Counted from the stretch's first letter, positions 31,900-43,537 are shown. The stretch is DNA of 64,000 bases from Bremia lactucae (GCF_004359215.1 NC_090614.1:202853-266852); one strand, 5' to 3'. Program-made: numbers and translations. The notes: generated by a model from the letters alone, not told the origin.

Positions 31900-32660
31900 A
31901 TCGCTTGATCAAGCGACTCAAATTCTAGCCGGAATAGGTGAGTCTTAAAAGGACCGTCTGTGGGACTTATAATTAACACAGTTACCTGTGCTTGGATGAC
32001 TCACGATACAAATGACCAGGTATCGTGTATGCTGGGTCACAATTGCCCTGCTTTAAATTCACGCGCTCGGCTCGAGCCATGAATTCGGCACGTGACGGCT
32101 CAAATGTTTGTCTAGCCCGGGTCTTAACGACCTCGTACGACCCAAAAACTAATGGGTAGTGAAGCTTGAGCCCGGCTAAGATAAACATGCCAAACTTCAC
32201 TATTGTCGCATCATGATGATGCGACGAGCTTCAATGACGTCGTCCAATTTGACGAACCATCTCAAAAGGAATTCGCATTCGACTGTCTTAAACTAAATAT
32301 TTCTATCTTTAAGATTTCAGGTCGACGTGAAAGCGTCGGCCTGCCAGCAGCATGTAATTGTGCCGTCTCAACACCTCCGCGTGTTGAGAGCCTTGTTGGT
32401 GAAGCATGGCTACTTTCTCTCGGCCCCCTTCGAATTCGTGTTGTATGAACTCGGCCAAGGTTGCATGCTGTTCACCTCTTTCCAGAGTATACAGCATGGC
32501 GCCAATAGCTGGCCTGCCTACAACCGAACCCATTCGTTCGCTTGCTCTCCATTCAAGGTTTCTCAAGTGAGTAAACCCTTCACCCGTGGCGTGATAGCCT
32601 TCTTGAGGGGCTGGAAAGCCCCTCTCTCTTCCTTTAACATGTCTATGTTAAATAAAATGT
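31900..32660 (-). pseudogene. gag of gypsy element C2
   Basis: The minus frame 32566-32309 has VVGRPAIGAMLYTLERGEQ and EFIQHEFEGGREKVAMLHQQ; 32200-31982 has the capsid-core end (VVKTRARQTFEPSRAEFMAR). These align with gag of B2 (for example KARLKQAFEPPRAEFRAR). Frames are broken. Confidence 0.7.
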
Positions 32661-32697
32661 GCGTAGGTCGTTGAACAGACCAATAAGTGCTACCAGG

Positions 32698-33180
32698 TGT
32701 AACGGGGCACGTTTCAAACGTACTGATCAGTACAAATTAACCTTACAATGATTACAATGAAGGTGAGGTGCCTCGGAACCTTACGTACACAAAGGTACAG
32801 AGGAAGGTTTCTTATGAAACTAATGGTATTCAGTTTAAGTATCTCGACTAATGATTTAAAAAAGAGAAAAAGCAAAACTGTATTAATATAAATAGTTTGC
32901 TACGTAACGATCTTCTATTTACTACTAAATTTATTCTATTAATATATAACTAAGTATGGCGCCTCCTTGCACACAGTACAATCGTGTCTTATAACGAATG
33001 GCGGAAATGATTTATACTTAAATCAACCAATCAACAGAGCTAATGTCTGGTCGCATTATTATTACTAAATTTTGTAATATTGGAATTATTTATGCCAAAA
33101 TTTATAAAGATAATAATTTGTACTTCTTTTTTTATTTCCTATCATAGAAAATAATATTTATTAACTTATGTAACGCGACA
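32698..33180 (-). mobile_element. 5' LTR of gypsy element C2
   Basis: On the minus strand it ends GTGCCCCGTTACA at 32698 and is followed, after 2 nt, by the primer site TGGTAGCAC (32687-32695 reversed). Its start is at 33180 (TGTCGCGTTACATAAG). Colinear with family-C LTRs at 13586 and 57485; 483 bp. Confidence 0.85.
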
Positions 33181-33184
33181 TAGA

Positions 33185-33800
33185 AGCTTCGTCGCCAAGG
33201 CGGAACATATTGTCGCTCGATTGAAGTTTATTTGCGATTTCGCCCTTCGTAGAATTGTGCCGTTATAGTATGTGCAGTAGGGGCAGATGCTAGCTAATTT
33301 GCTGACCAAGGCACTCGACGCGACCAGGTTCGCTAATCCACTAATTTTAACGCTTGTCGAATAGGACGATTAGTTTTTAGCCGAGGAGGAGTGTTAGAAA
33401 TTGCATGGTATAGTCGTTTCACGCTAGTTACAAAAATGCTTGAAGACGCGCGGTGAGATAGGTGAAGTAGCGGCTAACGACTTAACGCCTGTAGGATAAA
33501 AAGCTTTGGTCAGCTTCGGCTGTAGAAATCAGCTTGGATGGACACGAGAGGGAGAGATCCAAGACAATTTTGGCGGAAGAATAATGACATATCACGTGTA
33601 CTATCAGTGCAATAGCCTTCCTCTTTGACCATAGCACGATTGCTGTTTGACAACCACCTTCCTGTCAAATAACAACGCTGAATGCTCCACGTATACAAAA
33701 AGCGAGAGGCATATAAAAGTTCAGAACTTCCAACGGCAGCCGCCGTCAAGCTATCGACTTGTAAGACTGTGGAGACTGCACGCTGTACAACCTCACTATG
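33185..33800 (+). mobile_element. End of a Ty1/copia element and its 3' LTR
   Basis: Plus-strand frames at 33200-33380 read EHIVARLKFICDFA, then after a shift YVQ, GQMLANLLTKALDATRF, the usual end of a copia RNase H (relatives have QxADIFTKAL). A purine tract (GCCGAGGAGGAG) precedes TGTTAGAAATTG at about 33392, a classic copia LTR start. The LTR has a TATA-like CATATAAAAG near 33709. Its right end is uncertain. Confidence 0.65.
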
Positions 33801-34766
33801 GACCTTAGGGTCCGCTAAAATTAGTTAGCGCGCGGACCTTTAAGGTGCTCGGTCTTGCTAAGCATAACGCACCCTTTTCGGCACGCCTTGCTTTTACAAC
33901 CACTGCAGATATTGGAATTCTCAGTTAGCGGAGGTTGTAAGCTCTAAGTCCGCGTAAATGGATCGAGTTAATGTAGTAGGTATATTGCTTCTGGATAACG
34001 GCCAAAGAATAATATACGTTGCGCTTACAAAAAAGAATGGCGCATTGGAGTGTTTCTATTGGAGTCCAAATTTAAGACAGCTAAATAATGGCCAAGTGCT
34101 GAAATAACGCAGCGACCTTAAACGTGAGCGGTATTAGATGTCACAGAAAGGAGCCGAACGTGCAGCCAAAAGCTACCCTGTCAAATAATATAATGGAAGC
34201 AAGGACTTTGCAAAGTGTCGGAAACGACAATTTGTGCAACCAATTTTTAGCACAGACTCTCAGGCGCTTATTAAAGCATTTTTGGAGATGCTTTGTGTTA
34301 ACGAATTACAAATTTGGATTCCGTCAGCGCCAAAGATACTGTTCATTTCTTACGCAGTGCTCCAACTATTTTTTTTCTTGACGCGGCTTCCGCTCGGTCT
34401 CATTGTCAGTATCTAAAGTGACCGTAATTCAAAAGGCTTAAGTCTATCCGTCCCCCTTAGGTTGTGGACGTATCAGTGTTAAGAAGCCTGACGGCGCAAT
34501 GCGGAAAAGCGTGTTGTATGATCAAATTGAATTTATGTTATTCCTAACTGAAATGTGGCATATTTTTCAGTTAAGCAGAGATCGTTCATAGGTATAATCT
34601 CTTAATATTTTTATCACTATTTCATAGCTTTATTTTTCAAATTAAAACATTTTCTATGCTTCTACCTTGTCAAACTAAGATATTACACGATCATACATAT
34701 TAAAGCAATACTGTATTATTCTTGTCACATAAAAATAGAGTGCGAAGCCCATTCCAATAGAATTAG
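33801..34766. other. Unassigned stretch
   Basis: It contains short ORFs (a 49-codon one from 33958, and 34124-34381) with no family I can name, and AT-rich sequence to the right. It may hold the rest of the copia LTR and flanking DNA. No gene is supported. Confidence 0.4.
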
Positions 34767-35046
34767 TTTAACGGGGTGGTGTACTGACACAATAAAATAT
34801 TGTGACTATGTCATATAGTCGGGGGGGGGGGGTCAGTACATCAGTGAATATAGATGGGTTACGTTGTGACTCAGCTAGGTACGAATGACACGTGTTGGCA
34901 CCTCAAGTACGGAGTATTGATATTAAGTAGTAGTATGTAGTAGCCTGATTTATGATTGTAGTTAGACTTCTAAAAGATTTCAATATACTCACAGTTTAAA
35001 ACCTCCTCTGTGAGTTGCTGTGTGACCCTTTCACACCTGGTAGCAC
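34767..35046 (+). mobile_element. 5' LTR and primer binding site of gypsy element D
   Basis: 34767-35035 is colinear with the 3' LTR at 42614-42904: ATATTGTGACT, CATATAGTCG, GGTACGAATGACACGTG, CAAGTACGGAGTATTGAT, GCTGTGTGACCCT. The first bases are mutated (TTTAACGGGG for TGTAACGGGG) and a 12-G run lies near 34821. The primer site TGGTAGCAC is at 35038-35046. Confidence 0.85.
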
Positions 35047-35084
35047 TTTAGTCAATCCCGCGGCCAAGGATTGAAACAATCTGG

Positions 35085-36010
35085 ATGGCACTCAGGATGG
35101 ATGACCCTGGAGACTATATGCCTCTCAGACAGGACTATCCTTACCTTTCCGATGCCCATTGGGTGACGCTTGAAAGGATGGTCAGCATGTTAGGCGAAAA
35201 GACTTTTGCCGGGTTCACTTCCCTGACTCCCGAACAACAAAGGGCTCGAGTTGAGCGCTTCGAGCGCTACGAGTCCTCTCTCATTACTCACGTGAGTGCG
35301 GTGGTGCAAGATGCCGCACGTACGGTAGTGAGAGCTGAGGCACACGGCGTCTCTCCGACGTCGTACACGCCGCGTCCAGATATGTCGAAGCCTGTGAAGA
35401 TCCGCGTTTCCACGTTTGACGAGAAGAAAGCGGATAGCTTGGTCTTCTGGATCCAGGAAATCGAGATTACTCGGAGTGCAGGCCAGATTTGCGACGCGAG
35501 GTCTCAAGTGACCTTTGTCCTTTCGAACCTGGGAGGTCGGGCAAGGGCGTGAGCTATGGCTAAGGAGACGTCTACTCCGGAATACTTTGTCTCATAGGAG
35601 CTCATGGCTCAGTATATGCGAACGACATTTCTGGTCGCGGACGTGGCCTACCGTCATCGGTCGTTGTTCTTGCGGAGCAAGAAAGGAAAACGGCCCTTAC
35701 AGTACTATATCATGGAACTCCAAAATTTGGAGGCCGCCATGGCCGGGGCTCCGTTGCCAAAAGAAGTGAAGTCACGGTGTTCATGGACGGTGTCCGAGTC
35801 GGTCCTGCTCGCACTAAACTCTTTCGCCGCCAAGCGACTACGTTCATAGAAGCTAAGCACATGGCTTTGCTGAAGAACACTGCCGAAATTGGCCCAGGGC
35901 CACGTCGGGTCGACGAAATTTGCCGAAGACCACACCCCATGGAGATATCATCGGTCACACGGGCGCGTCCGCGCTGGGAAAATTTGAGGGCCGGCGGCCG
36001 CTGTATCGGG
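35085..36010 (+). pseudogene. gag of gypsy element D
   Basis: The frame 35085-35552 is intact (155 codons): an acidic start with DAHWVTLERMVSMLGEKTF, TPEQQRARVERFERYESSL, and the capsid start VKIRVSTFDEKKADSLVFWI. After a shift and an in-frame stop the capsid continues (ELMAQYMRTTFLVADVAYRH, LQYYIMELQNLEAAM), then VTVFMDGVRVGPARTKLF, parallel to gag of B2. A Cys-rich remnant (RCIGCNG) is all that is left of the zinc knuckle. Confidence 0.8.
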
Positions 36011-36311
36011 TGTAATGGCTTGGTCATTATCGCAGAAACTGTCCAAAGATCCCATGGAAGGTTGTCCATTGCAAACTTGCTTCGAGAAGCAAACTCTGAA
36101 CGCAGTGAGCGTTGTGGAGTCGGGAGACGAAGTCTCCCAGCAGGCGCGGGAAGTCCTACAGGGAGGTCGCTCGCGGTCAAGAAAGGAACGAGGCTGCCTC
36201 CTCGTCTTCCTGGAGAGCAAGTACCGGGATAATACTGTTGTGTTTGTCTGTGGCCGCAGTGCGGTCAAACTTGGTGGTGGTTTCCGCTAAGTTCAAGGGT
36301 ACGAAGACCCA

Positions 36312-36650
36312 ATGACGGTCTTGATTGACCCGGGCGCGTTATACAACTTTGCGACTAAGGCCACTGTGGAGAAGAATCAAGCGTTGTACGCCAAGGCTAT
36401 TGTAGACTCGGAGAGCAACAGCAAGGTGTCCGTTCGCGTAGCGACAGGATCGATCGTATCGACTCGTAAGGTTTTGCTACCCTTAATATTCAAATTCGAT
36501 GAGTTTGACTATGAAAAGCCGTTCATTGTCTTGGATATGGACGATCGATATGATCTCATTCTTGGCATACCATGGCTTATGAAGTATGAGCCATGGATCG
36601 ATTGTCGTAGTCGTACCGTGGGTGCTAGTCACAAAACACTCGTGGAATGA
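36312..36650 (+). pseudogene. Aspartic protease of gypsy element D
   Basis: MTVLIDPGALYNFATK corresponds to the active site, but the triplet is D-P-G, not D-S/T-G, so activity is doubtful. SVRVATGSIVSTRKVLLPL and RYDLILGIPWLMKYEPWID are the flap and C-terminal parts. The domain itself is an uninterrupted frame of 113 codons. Confidence 0.75.
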
Positions 36651-37162
36651 GCCTTGGTGGGCAAGTCCCCTCCTCGTCACGCGGTGAATTTGTGCACGAA
36701 CATCGCATTCCACGCTCGGAACGCCTCTTTGTCGGTTCGGAGGAGGTAGTGCATGAAGATGGCCGTCGAGTATCAACTCGAGCCTTGGTAGGTGTTGAGG
36801 CTGGGATAGCATCCACAACAGAAGTCGCAATCGAGGGTGGTTGCGCAAGCGGTAGTGCTGCGGCCACTACTGCTCAGGAGGTCGCTGTCGCTGTGCGATG
36901 CGCAAATGAAGGAGTCTTGTTTCCTCTTTCATTGGAAGTCGCAGCCGTGGGCGTTGCGCAGGATAGCTCTGCGGTCACGATTGCACAAGAAGGCGATGTC
37001 TCTCGGCGAAATGTTAGTGAAGGCTATGCTTATCCACCTTTACCGGAAGACGTAGCCGTGGGGTGGGTGGGGTGCGCAAGCGGTAGTGCTGTGGCCCACG
37101 CGCACGTGAAGAAGATGGGTTCTATCCTTCACAGGAATTCGCAGCTGTTGGAAGACGCGTAG
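36647..37162 (+). pseudogene. Protease-RT linker of gypsy element D, Ala/Val/Glu-rich repeats
   Basis: An open frame of 171 codons with loosely repeated segments (EVAIEGGCASGSAA, EVAVAVRCANEG, DVAVGWVGCASGSA). A similar block (HVKKMGLLLHRKSQPL on the minus strand near 38360, compared with HVKKMGSILHRNSQLL here) shows that the linker is duplicated in inverted form at 38086-38540. Confidence 0.55.
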
Positions 37163-37164
37163 AG

Positions 37165-38540
37165 GGTGGTGAAGCCTCCTAAAAAAGATCCTCTTCCGCC
37201 CCAAAGAGGCACTTGTTGATGCTCGCAAAAATTCGATTCTCGCGCATACACGTCAACACCGCTCGAAGGTGCTCGCTATGCACCTGAACATCCGTTTTAC
37301 CCCCTTCAGTCTTGCTATGAACGAATAGTCGAAGTTTCGCATCGTCTGAAAGAGTTGCGTAACCAGCCTATTAAACGCAGCTGGAGCGACAAAAAGCCCC
37401 TGGGGCATGACTAACCATTTCCACAACATTCCACTGGGAGTACTCACTGCTGTGAGATGAATATCTAATTTCCTCATAAGTAGTCGACAATAGCCGTCGA
37501 CCTTGTCGAGTGCGCTTAAAATACTGCATCCGGCGATGTTGTTCTGCAGCACATCCTTCCGAGGAATTGGCGTAGATGCCGGAATTGTGACCGCATTCAG
37601 CTTGTCAAAAGCACGAACCGTGCGCCATTTCACATTTGGTTTACGCACACAAAACGGCGGCGACCAGTGTGGCGACTTCGACTCTCCGACTAGGCCTGCT
37701 ACGTGCTATTCCGCAAAGAATGCGTCAATAGCGTCCACTTGCTCCTTGAGCAGTGGTCATTGGCGCGTCGTACCGTATTTTGTACCCGGCCCCAGATCAG
37801 TCTCTTGGCGTACACCCGATCCGAAGGTAACACCGAGGAAGGATTTTCCGAGGCGACACCGAGATCACATCTACAAACTCCTTCAACATTGGATCCTTAA
37901 GGATGGCCGAGCCATACCTCTTCTGACGATGAGCCTGGCTGTTCTCGTTCAACACCTCCGGGTCCTTGACCGAAGAGGTGTTCAACTCCACAGACGTCGC
38001 TTCCCGACGTATGCGGACCAAATCATCTAGTGAATTCTCTTTGAGGTCCACAGGAATTCACTTTGGGATATCTCTTCAAGCTCGTTCAATTCTTAGGAAG
38101 TGGTTCCACCGCAATTCCGTCCATGTCATGTCGATCTTCGACTATGGTCTCCAATTTAGGACCTGAACCAGCCCCATCTGTGCGTATCGCCGTACTCTTA
38201 CGCCTACCGTGCGGAAACTGAGCCAGTCTCACCGCCCTTGTACGCGCTGGCCAACAACTGCGATCCCTGTGACAGTGACTCATCTTTGGCACGGGTGTGT
38301 CGCCCAGCAACTGCGTCTTCCTGGGTGAAGACTGCCCTAGCTCCACCACCCTTTACGCGTCGTCCAACGGCTGCGATTTCCTGTGAAGAAGTAAACCCAT
38401 CTTCTTCACGTGCGCGTCGCTCAACGACTGCGTCTTCCTGGGTGGGGACTGACGCTGTTTCATTGGGAAGGGTGGAATCCGTGCAGATCCAAAAAAATCG
38501 TGCAATTGCACAATGGCGAACGCCTTCATCCTAGAAGGAC
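37165..38540 (-). pseudogene. Reverse transcriptase of gypsy element D in an inverted internal segment
   Basis: Between plus-strand linker and plus-strand RNase H this 1.4-kb block reads only on the minus strand. It holds linker repeats (38540-38086), the pre-RT block (38051-37797: ENSLDDLVRIRREATSVEL, KRYGSAILKDPMLKEFVDV) and RT (37648 onward: VKWRTVRAFDKLNAVTIPAS, SALDKVDGYCRLLM, MLWKWLVMPQGLFVAPAAF). The active-site region reads RNFDYSFIA, with the DD of YFDD lost in a small deletion. The segment was flipped relative to the rest of the element. Confidence 0.75.
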
Positions 38541-39284
38541 TAACGCAAGTGGTTGGGTCTCGCGAACTAATTTGCACAAATGCAGCGAAAATTACGCAAA
38601 GGTGGCCAGGCAATTGACGAACTTGCTGAAGAACGACGTGCTCTGGTCGTGGACTGAGAAGGCTCAACAATCTTTGAAGCGATTAAGTTGAGCCTACAGT
38701 CGGCATCAATATTGCCGTTGCCGGACGAGGATCGTCCATTTAGTGTGAGTGTGATGCATCAGACTTTGCAATTGGCTGTGCTTTGTTGCAGCTGAATGTC
38801 AATGGTAAGGGAACGGGTAACGTTTTGTTTAAATCGCGGCAACTTAAGACCGCTGAGAGTAATCATCAAGTGCACGACAAGGCAGGTGAACCCGAAACTT
38901 GACAAGGGCGTACTTCATTGCGAGAAGAAACCCTTTGTCGTCTATACAGACCATGCCTCGTTGAGGACGACGACTCAGTTGCCATAATTGTCACAGCGCA
39001 TGACGCTATGGTTGTCATTTTTTGCGGAATACAACTTGACGGTAGCTCACAAGCCAGGAAAGCAGAATGTGCTAGCGGACGCCCTGTCGAGACGTCCTGA
39101 TTACGAATTGGCATACATGGTGCACATTGAATCGTCAGTGTTCGAGCTTATACGCAAGGCGTATGTTCAAGACCCGAATTTTCAAGGGGTTGTAGATGTA
39201 TTAAGAGCTCTTCGGAAGCCGTCAAGTTTACAAAGCGCCATCAGGCACGTCTCCATCGGTATAGTCTGTCCGATGGACACCTGA
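38541..39284 (+). pseudogene. RNase H and RH-IN linker of gypsy element D
   Basis: Plus-strand pieces are NLHKCSENYAKVARQLTNLL (about 38570), WSWTEKAQQSLKRL, then after several stops MTLWLSFFAEYNLTVAHKPG and VLADALSRRPDYELAYM (38988-39115), followed by the linker FELIRKAYVQDPNFQGVV. The catalytic core is broken. Confidence 0.7.
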
Positions 39285-40350
39285 TGTACAGTGTGAAATT
39301 CGGAAATGAAACACGCGTGGTCGTCCCTAACGACGGAGACCTACGTCACCGAATCCTCTTTGACGCACATGATACGCCGAATAAAGGATATTTGGGGCGC
39401 GAGAAGACGTACACGTCTCTGGCACGTGACTTCTGGTGGCCCGACATGTACAAGTGGGTCCGGTCGTATGTCAATACGTGCGAGACTTGTCAACGAGTAA
39501 AGCCTCTGCCGTCTTCGGCAGCGCCGCTGCAGAGGTTGCCATTCCAAGCGAACTGTTGGTGCTCAGTGAGCATGGACTTTATCTTCGACCTTCCGGCGGA
39601 TAGGCATGTCCATACGGGCATTATGATATTTCTGTTGCCTCAGCAAGATGGTGCGACAAGTGGCGGTTTGCCGAAGCATTACGGCACCGCAGGCGGCACA
39701 GATGTTCGCCGAAAATGTGTTTCGACATCATCGACTACCGGAGTCTTTCGTGAGTGATCAAAATCCTCTGTTTGTGTTCGCGTTTTGGCAACATCTTTTT
39801 CGGCTGATAGGGACTCGATTAAATATGTCGACGGCGAATCATCCGCAGATGGGCGATCAGACCGAGCGAGTCAGCCGTGTTTTGGAGAATGAGCTTCGCA
39901 GTGTTTGCGTGGATGAGCAATCCCAATAGATTGCGCAGCTAGTGCAAGTGGAATTTGCAATGAATAATGCGGTGCATGCGTCGACAAGGTTTCCCCCGTT
40001 CAATTTGAATGGGTTGCGGCATCTGCCTACTCCCCTATCGTTGCCAATGGCTTTTAATGTGGGTGGGGAAGAAGCTGTCGCCGATGACCTGAGAGGCCTA
40101 AATGGGTTCGACCGTCGGTCAAACGTAATTTGCTGACGTTTATTGAAACTCGTGAAGCCATTAGGCTACGTGTCACGGACGCCATGGCTGCTGCTCAAGA
40201 CCTTTAAAAGGAAAATAGTGACAGTTATGGTCGCCGGAATACGCAAGTGTTAAAGATTGGTGATATGGTGCTACTTAATGCTAAGATCCTACCTATGCAC
40301 GCGGTATCAGCGGTCGGGAGTACGAAGCTTCGTCCACCCCCCCAAAAAAA
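39284..40350 (+). pseudogene. Integrase of gypsy element D
   Basis: The zinc-binding domain is complete: HRILFDAHDTPNKGYLGREK and TCETCQRVK (His, His, Cys, Cys). The core keeps the three acidic residues in context: SMDFIFDLP, VSDQNPLF and DQTERVSRVLENELR. VQVEFAMNNAVHASTR follows, then VLKIGDMVLLNAKILPM. It is broken by shifts near 39650 and 40130 and stops at 40350 before the end of the GPY/F region. Confidence 0.8.
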
Positions 40351-40467
40351 CAACTCAGCTATGCGTACGGTAGCTAAGTACATTTATCAAGTTTATATAC
40401 CATAATTACCTCTTCAATAATATATTAATTAACAATCTTTAAGTGTTAATTAATAAATTATTGAATT

Positions 40468-40668
40468 ATTTTTTGCTTGTGGTTTATCAAATATCCTTTA
40501 GCTATTTTTCATTTATCGAGTCATGCTTATTTTAAAGCCTTATTATTCTTATGTTCAGGGGCTGTAATTCATGCTATTGGTGATAAACAAGATATTATAA
40601 AAATGGGGGCTTAACACGTATTCTACCTTTTCCTTATGTTATGTTTTTAATAGGTCTCTTTTTCTTGC
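40468..40668 (+). other. Nuclear copy of mitochondrial DNA (nad5 fragment, NUMT)
   Basis: The plus strand encodes [31 protein letters not shown], then after a one-base shift [15 protein letters not shown]. This is the conserved core of NADH dehydrogenase subunit 5 (proton-channel region, His-x-x-x-x-x-Lys). FACGLSN just upstream fits the same protein. The AT-rich base use is unlike the gypsy sequence on either side. It lies exactly between the broken integrase and the antisense ORF of element D. Limits are approximate. Confidence 0.85.
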
Positions 40669-40699
40669 CTTAATCAGGTCTATGAATATATTGAAAGTA

Positions 40700-42558
40700 C
40701 TATTTTTCGTGAGACCGTTCACGTTCATTGGTGTGCACGGCAATGGCTTCACCTTGAAATTTTTTTAGATCGGCTGTGGCAACGCACCCGACATTACATC
40801 TTGGGATGCTCAAGGCCTGACCCGTCTGAAACAGACGCCACAGTTGTCCCATCATCTGACAAAGGTCATCAGCCGAGGGCGCAGCAGACCCCTCACTTGG
40901 TGGATGACCGGTCGTCCCTGAAGGATTCGCAGGTGGCCTCGAAGGGTACAACGGATGACCCGAGGGGTATGCGGACTGGCACGAGGGAGATGCAGGAGCC
41001 TGCGTTGAGCTTGCAAGGTGGCGTTTAAGGCTCCTCACCCGATAAAACAACGAAGCCAGCCAACACTGATGGTCATTCAAGTCTTTGTTCATCGTCGCAG
41101 TCAGATACCCGATCCGGTCGTCGAGCTGAGTCGCAAGCTGGTCCAAGCAATGCCGTTGACGGCTCTGCGATTCCTCATACTGTTTCGCACGACGATCATC
41201 CGCATGATCATGATCCTCGAGGACGCGGACACGATCCCTCAAGGGAGATAGGTCGTCTCGACATGCCGCCAAACGGTCCTGGCAAGAAGCCAGTGAGTTC
41301 TGAAGGGGTCGTAACTCCCCGGATGAACGCGAAGAACCACGGTGGTATAATTCGTCCTTCAAACCTTATTGGATCACGACGAGTAGCGATACTGCCCCGT
41401 GGAAAAGTTGGTCGGACCCCGCCGCAAGGCGAGACGGCAGGGATTCTGGGTAAAGTGGCGTGGCTACCCGAAGGCCCATTATACGTGGGAGCCGGAGGTT
41501 CGCCTAGTGGGGGACTGCGCTGACCTCGTGAACGCTTGTAGACGTTGCCACTCATTCTAGAAGGCTCTTCGCTTCGATGTCGTGGAGTAGTTCCCCCTTC
41601 TAGATTTTTGGTGATGACTTCTTGGAAATTGGACGTCGGGGTGGGACTGTCTCGGTCGATATGACGATAGACATCCCAACGCCAATCAACAACTGCCTTG
41701 GCCATGTGAAATCGAAGACGTCACTGGCGGACTTGGTCTTCGTACGCCTGTCTGCTGACGTCAGTGTCGTCATTAAGGACGAGTGGGCATTCGTCGACCT
41801 TCTCCACAGGTCTTCCTCGCTCTCGGCATCGGTAGAGGTTTTCCGCGTAGTCGACCACGGGCCAAACCTTCACTGCAAGCAGCTCGTCTCTCGTTCGTGG
41901 GATGCAAGTGTCACGAAGACGCTTTTGGTCTCCGTGGGGGTCCGATGGACACCGTGGAGGTGCTTGTTCGCCGGTATGGCTCGAATTTGTGGGTCACATG
42001 GAGACGTCGTCACGTGGCACACTCGCAGCTAATGGTTTCGATTCTGGATTAGGCGTCTCGGCGGTGATCTTCTCAAGTGGGGCACGTCGGGGATGGCGGT
42101 GGTATGTCAGATTCGCGAGCACACTTCAGTCCTTGTGCACACTCTTGCCGTTTGCGGCGTCGCGAGGCAGTTCGCAGAGCTGACACAGCACGTGACTTCT
42201 TATTCGGGTGATGTTACAGCAGCGCGTTGTGTGAAGCGCTGCGACGCAGCTTGCTGAGCAGGTTGTTTCGCTCACGATCTTTCGCATCAGATTTGTTTGC
42301 GTCTTGGTTCTTGGTGAGCTGCTTCTCTTGGAGATGATGTCGTAGTATCCAGTGGGTCATCCGCACGGTGTTTGACGGCTCAAGTGATGTTTCTTCGGCG
42401 TGCCCGGTTGGCGTCGTGACGTTTGTCGTTGTAGTGACTGTATTCGTCGATGGCGTCGTGATCTGCGAGTGCCCTGGTTGCATCTTGGGGTCGGTCAAAT
42501 TGTGGTCGCTACGGTGGTTATGCGTGTGGGTGCCAGCGTTGCAGACTCGTTGTGTCAC
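40700..42558 (-). pseudogene. Antisense ORF (aORF) of gypsy element D
   Basis: Three minus-strand frames cover the region: 42558-42214 (His/Asn/Thr-rich), 41705-41208 (Arg/Pro/Gly-rich) and 41362-40700. The last 220 codons have a long coiled-coil part (LQNSLASCQDRLAACRDDL, LRDRVRVLEDHDHAD) and a Pro/Ser-rich tail. Another open stretch lies between, in other frames. It runs opposite to gag-pol and starts about 55 bp before the 3' LTR, the same layout as in the other gypsy families. No known domain recognised. Confidence 0.6.
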
Positions 42559-42613
42559 TTCCCTTCGAATTTCTCCTCTCAGTAAACGGTGTTCCTATTT
42601 GGGTGTCGGAGAG

Positions 42614-42904
42614 TGTAACGGGGTCACATGTGACCGGTGTAATGACACACTAATAATATTGTGACTGTGCCATATAGTCGAGGCGTGTGTCAGTTCATCA
42701 GGTAAAAAAATACATCTGAGTTACCGTTTTGACTCGTCTAGGTACGAATGACACGTGTCGGCAACTCAAGTACGGAGTATTGATAATCAGTAGTACTAAA
42801 TTAGTAACATTTAGTAGCCTGATTTATTACTGTAGTTAGATTGCTCAAGATCTCTATATATTACAGTTTAGAACTTCTGTGTGAGTGGCTGTGTGACCCT
42901 ACGA
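42614..42904 (+). mobile_element. 3' LTR of gypsy element D
   Basis: It begins TGTAACGGGGTCACATG and is colinear with the 5' LTR at 34767-35035. The right end near CTGTGTGACCCT is approximate. The LTR pair differs at many sites and by small indels, so the insertion is old. Confidence 0.85.
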
Positions 42905-43012
42905 TAGTTAGAGTCCACGTAGCAGGGTCACTGCCATCAAGACATAGCAAGATGCATATAAGACAGACTTTCTAAAAAAATGTTTCGGATTTGCTTTAAA
43001 CGCTCGATGCAA

Positions 43013-43488
43013 TATAACGGGGCACACATCGATAAAGAACCGTTGTTGTGGTACATTTAAATTATGGGTAATATACCGTTTTTATCCTATTCTAAAAGGT
43101 TGATTATTTAAATTCCATTTACTATGGGTAACAAGTGTGTTCGCCGCCAGATATAAATCTGGCGGCCGAAATCTATTATTCAAATTAGCTAGGGTCAGGT
43201 CTTAGAATTAATAATTAAATATAGTGCAGTTCCCCTTTTGATATTAAAGCTATAAATGCTTACATTAGGCTTGCGCAGTGATCTGTAAGAGATAGAAGCC
43301 TTTTTAAGGTTGCCACTTGGTTCTACGAACCCCTGAATCCCTTGAACTAGGATACATTAAGCTTAAATAGCTTGAACGACTCCCTGAGTTGTTAAACCTG
43401 TTAGTTCTATAGAACTAGGAGACCCTCAAAGTCTGAAAGTCTTCCTCTGACTTTAGGAGCGAGATAGCTCCGCTACAACTGGTAGCAC
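43013..43488 (+). mobile_element. 5' LTR and primer binding site of gypsy element E
   Basis: 43013-43477 matches 51152-51631. It starts TATAACGGGGCACACATC (TGTAATGGGGCACACATC in the 3' copy) and ends CTACA. It contains a small perfect hairpin, CCGCCAGAT-ATAA-ATCTGGCGG, kept in both copies. The primer site TGGTAGCAC is at 43480-43488. Confidence 0.88.
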
Positions 43489-43537
43489 TCGTGGTCAATC
43501 TACGTCTGAGTCCTTATAAGACTAAGCCTCCACTGAA

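Larger units (their letters stand above)
29730..33180 (-). mobile_element. Gypsy element C2, 3'-truncated
   Basis: 5' LTR, gag, protease, linker, RT and RNase H start, all on the minus strand. It is cut at the same part of pol as element B2, to which it is joined. Confidence 0.75.
34767..42904 (+). mobile_element. Gypsy element D, both LTRs present (8.1 kb)
   Basis: The order is 5' LTR, primer site, gag, protease, linker, inverted RT block, RNase H, integrase, NUMT, antisense ORF, 3' LTR. It is full length apart from small deletions but disabled by frameshifts, the flip of RT and loss of the RT active site. Confidence 0.85.

Noticed and set aside
33958..34381. Small plus-strand ORFs after the copia LTR
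   Set aside because: No recognisable domain, no splice support and ordinary length for chance ORFs.
36483..36867. Minus-strand ORFs opposite the protease and linker of element D
   Set aside because: Unlike the antisense ORFs near the 3' LTRs, they have no counterpart in the other elements and look like shadows of the protease-linker frame.
40380..40467. Extension of the nad5 insert to the left
   Set aside because: AT-rich and perhaps also mitochondrial, but no reading frame could be matched, so it was left out of the NUMT call.
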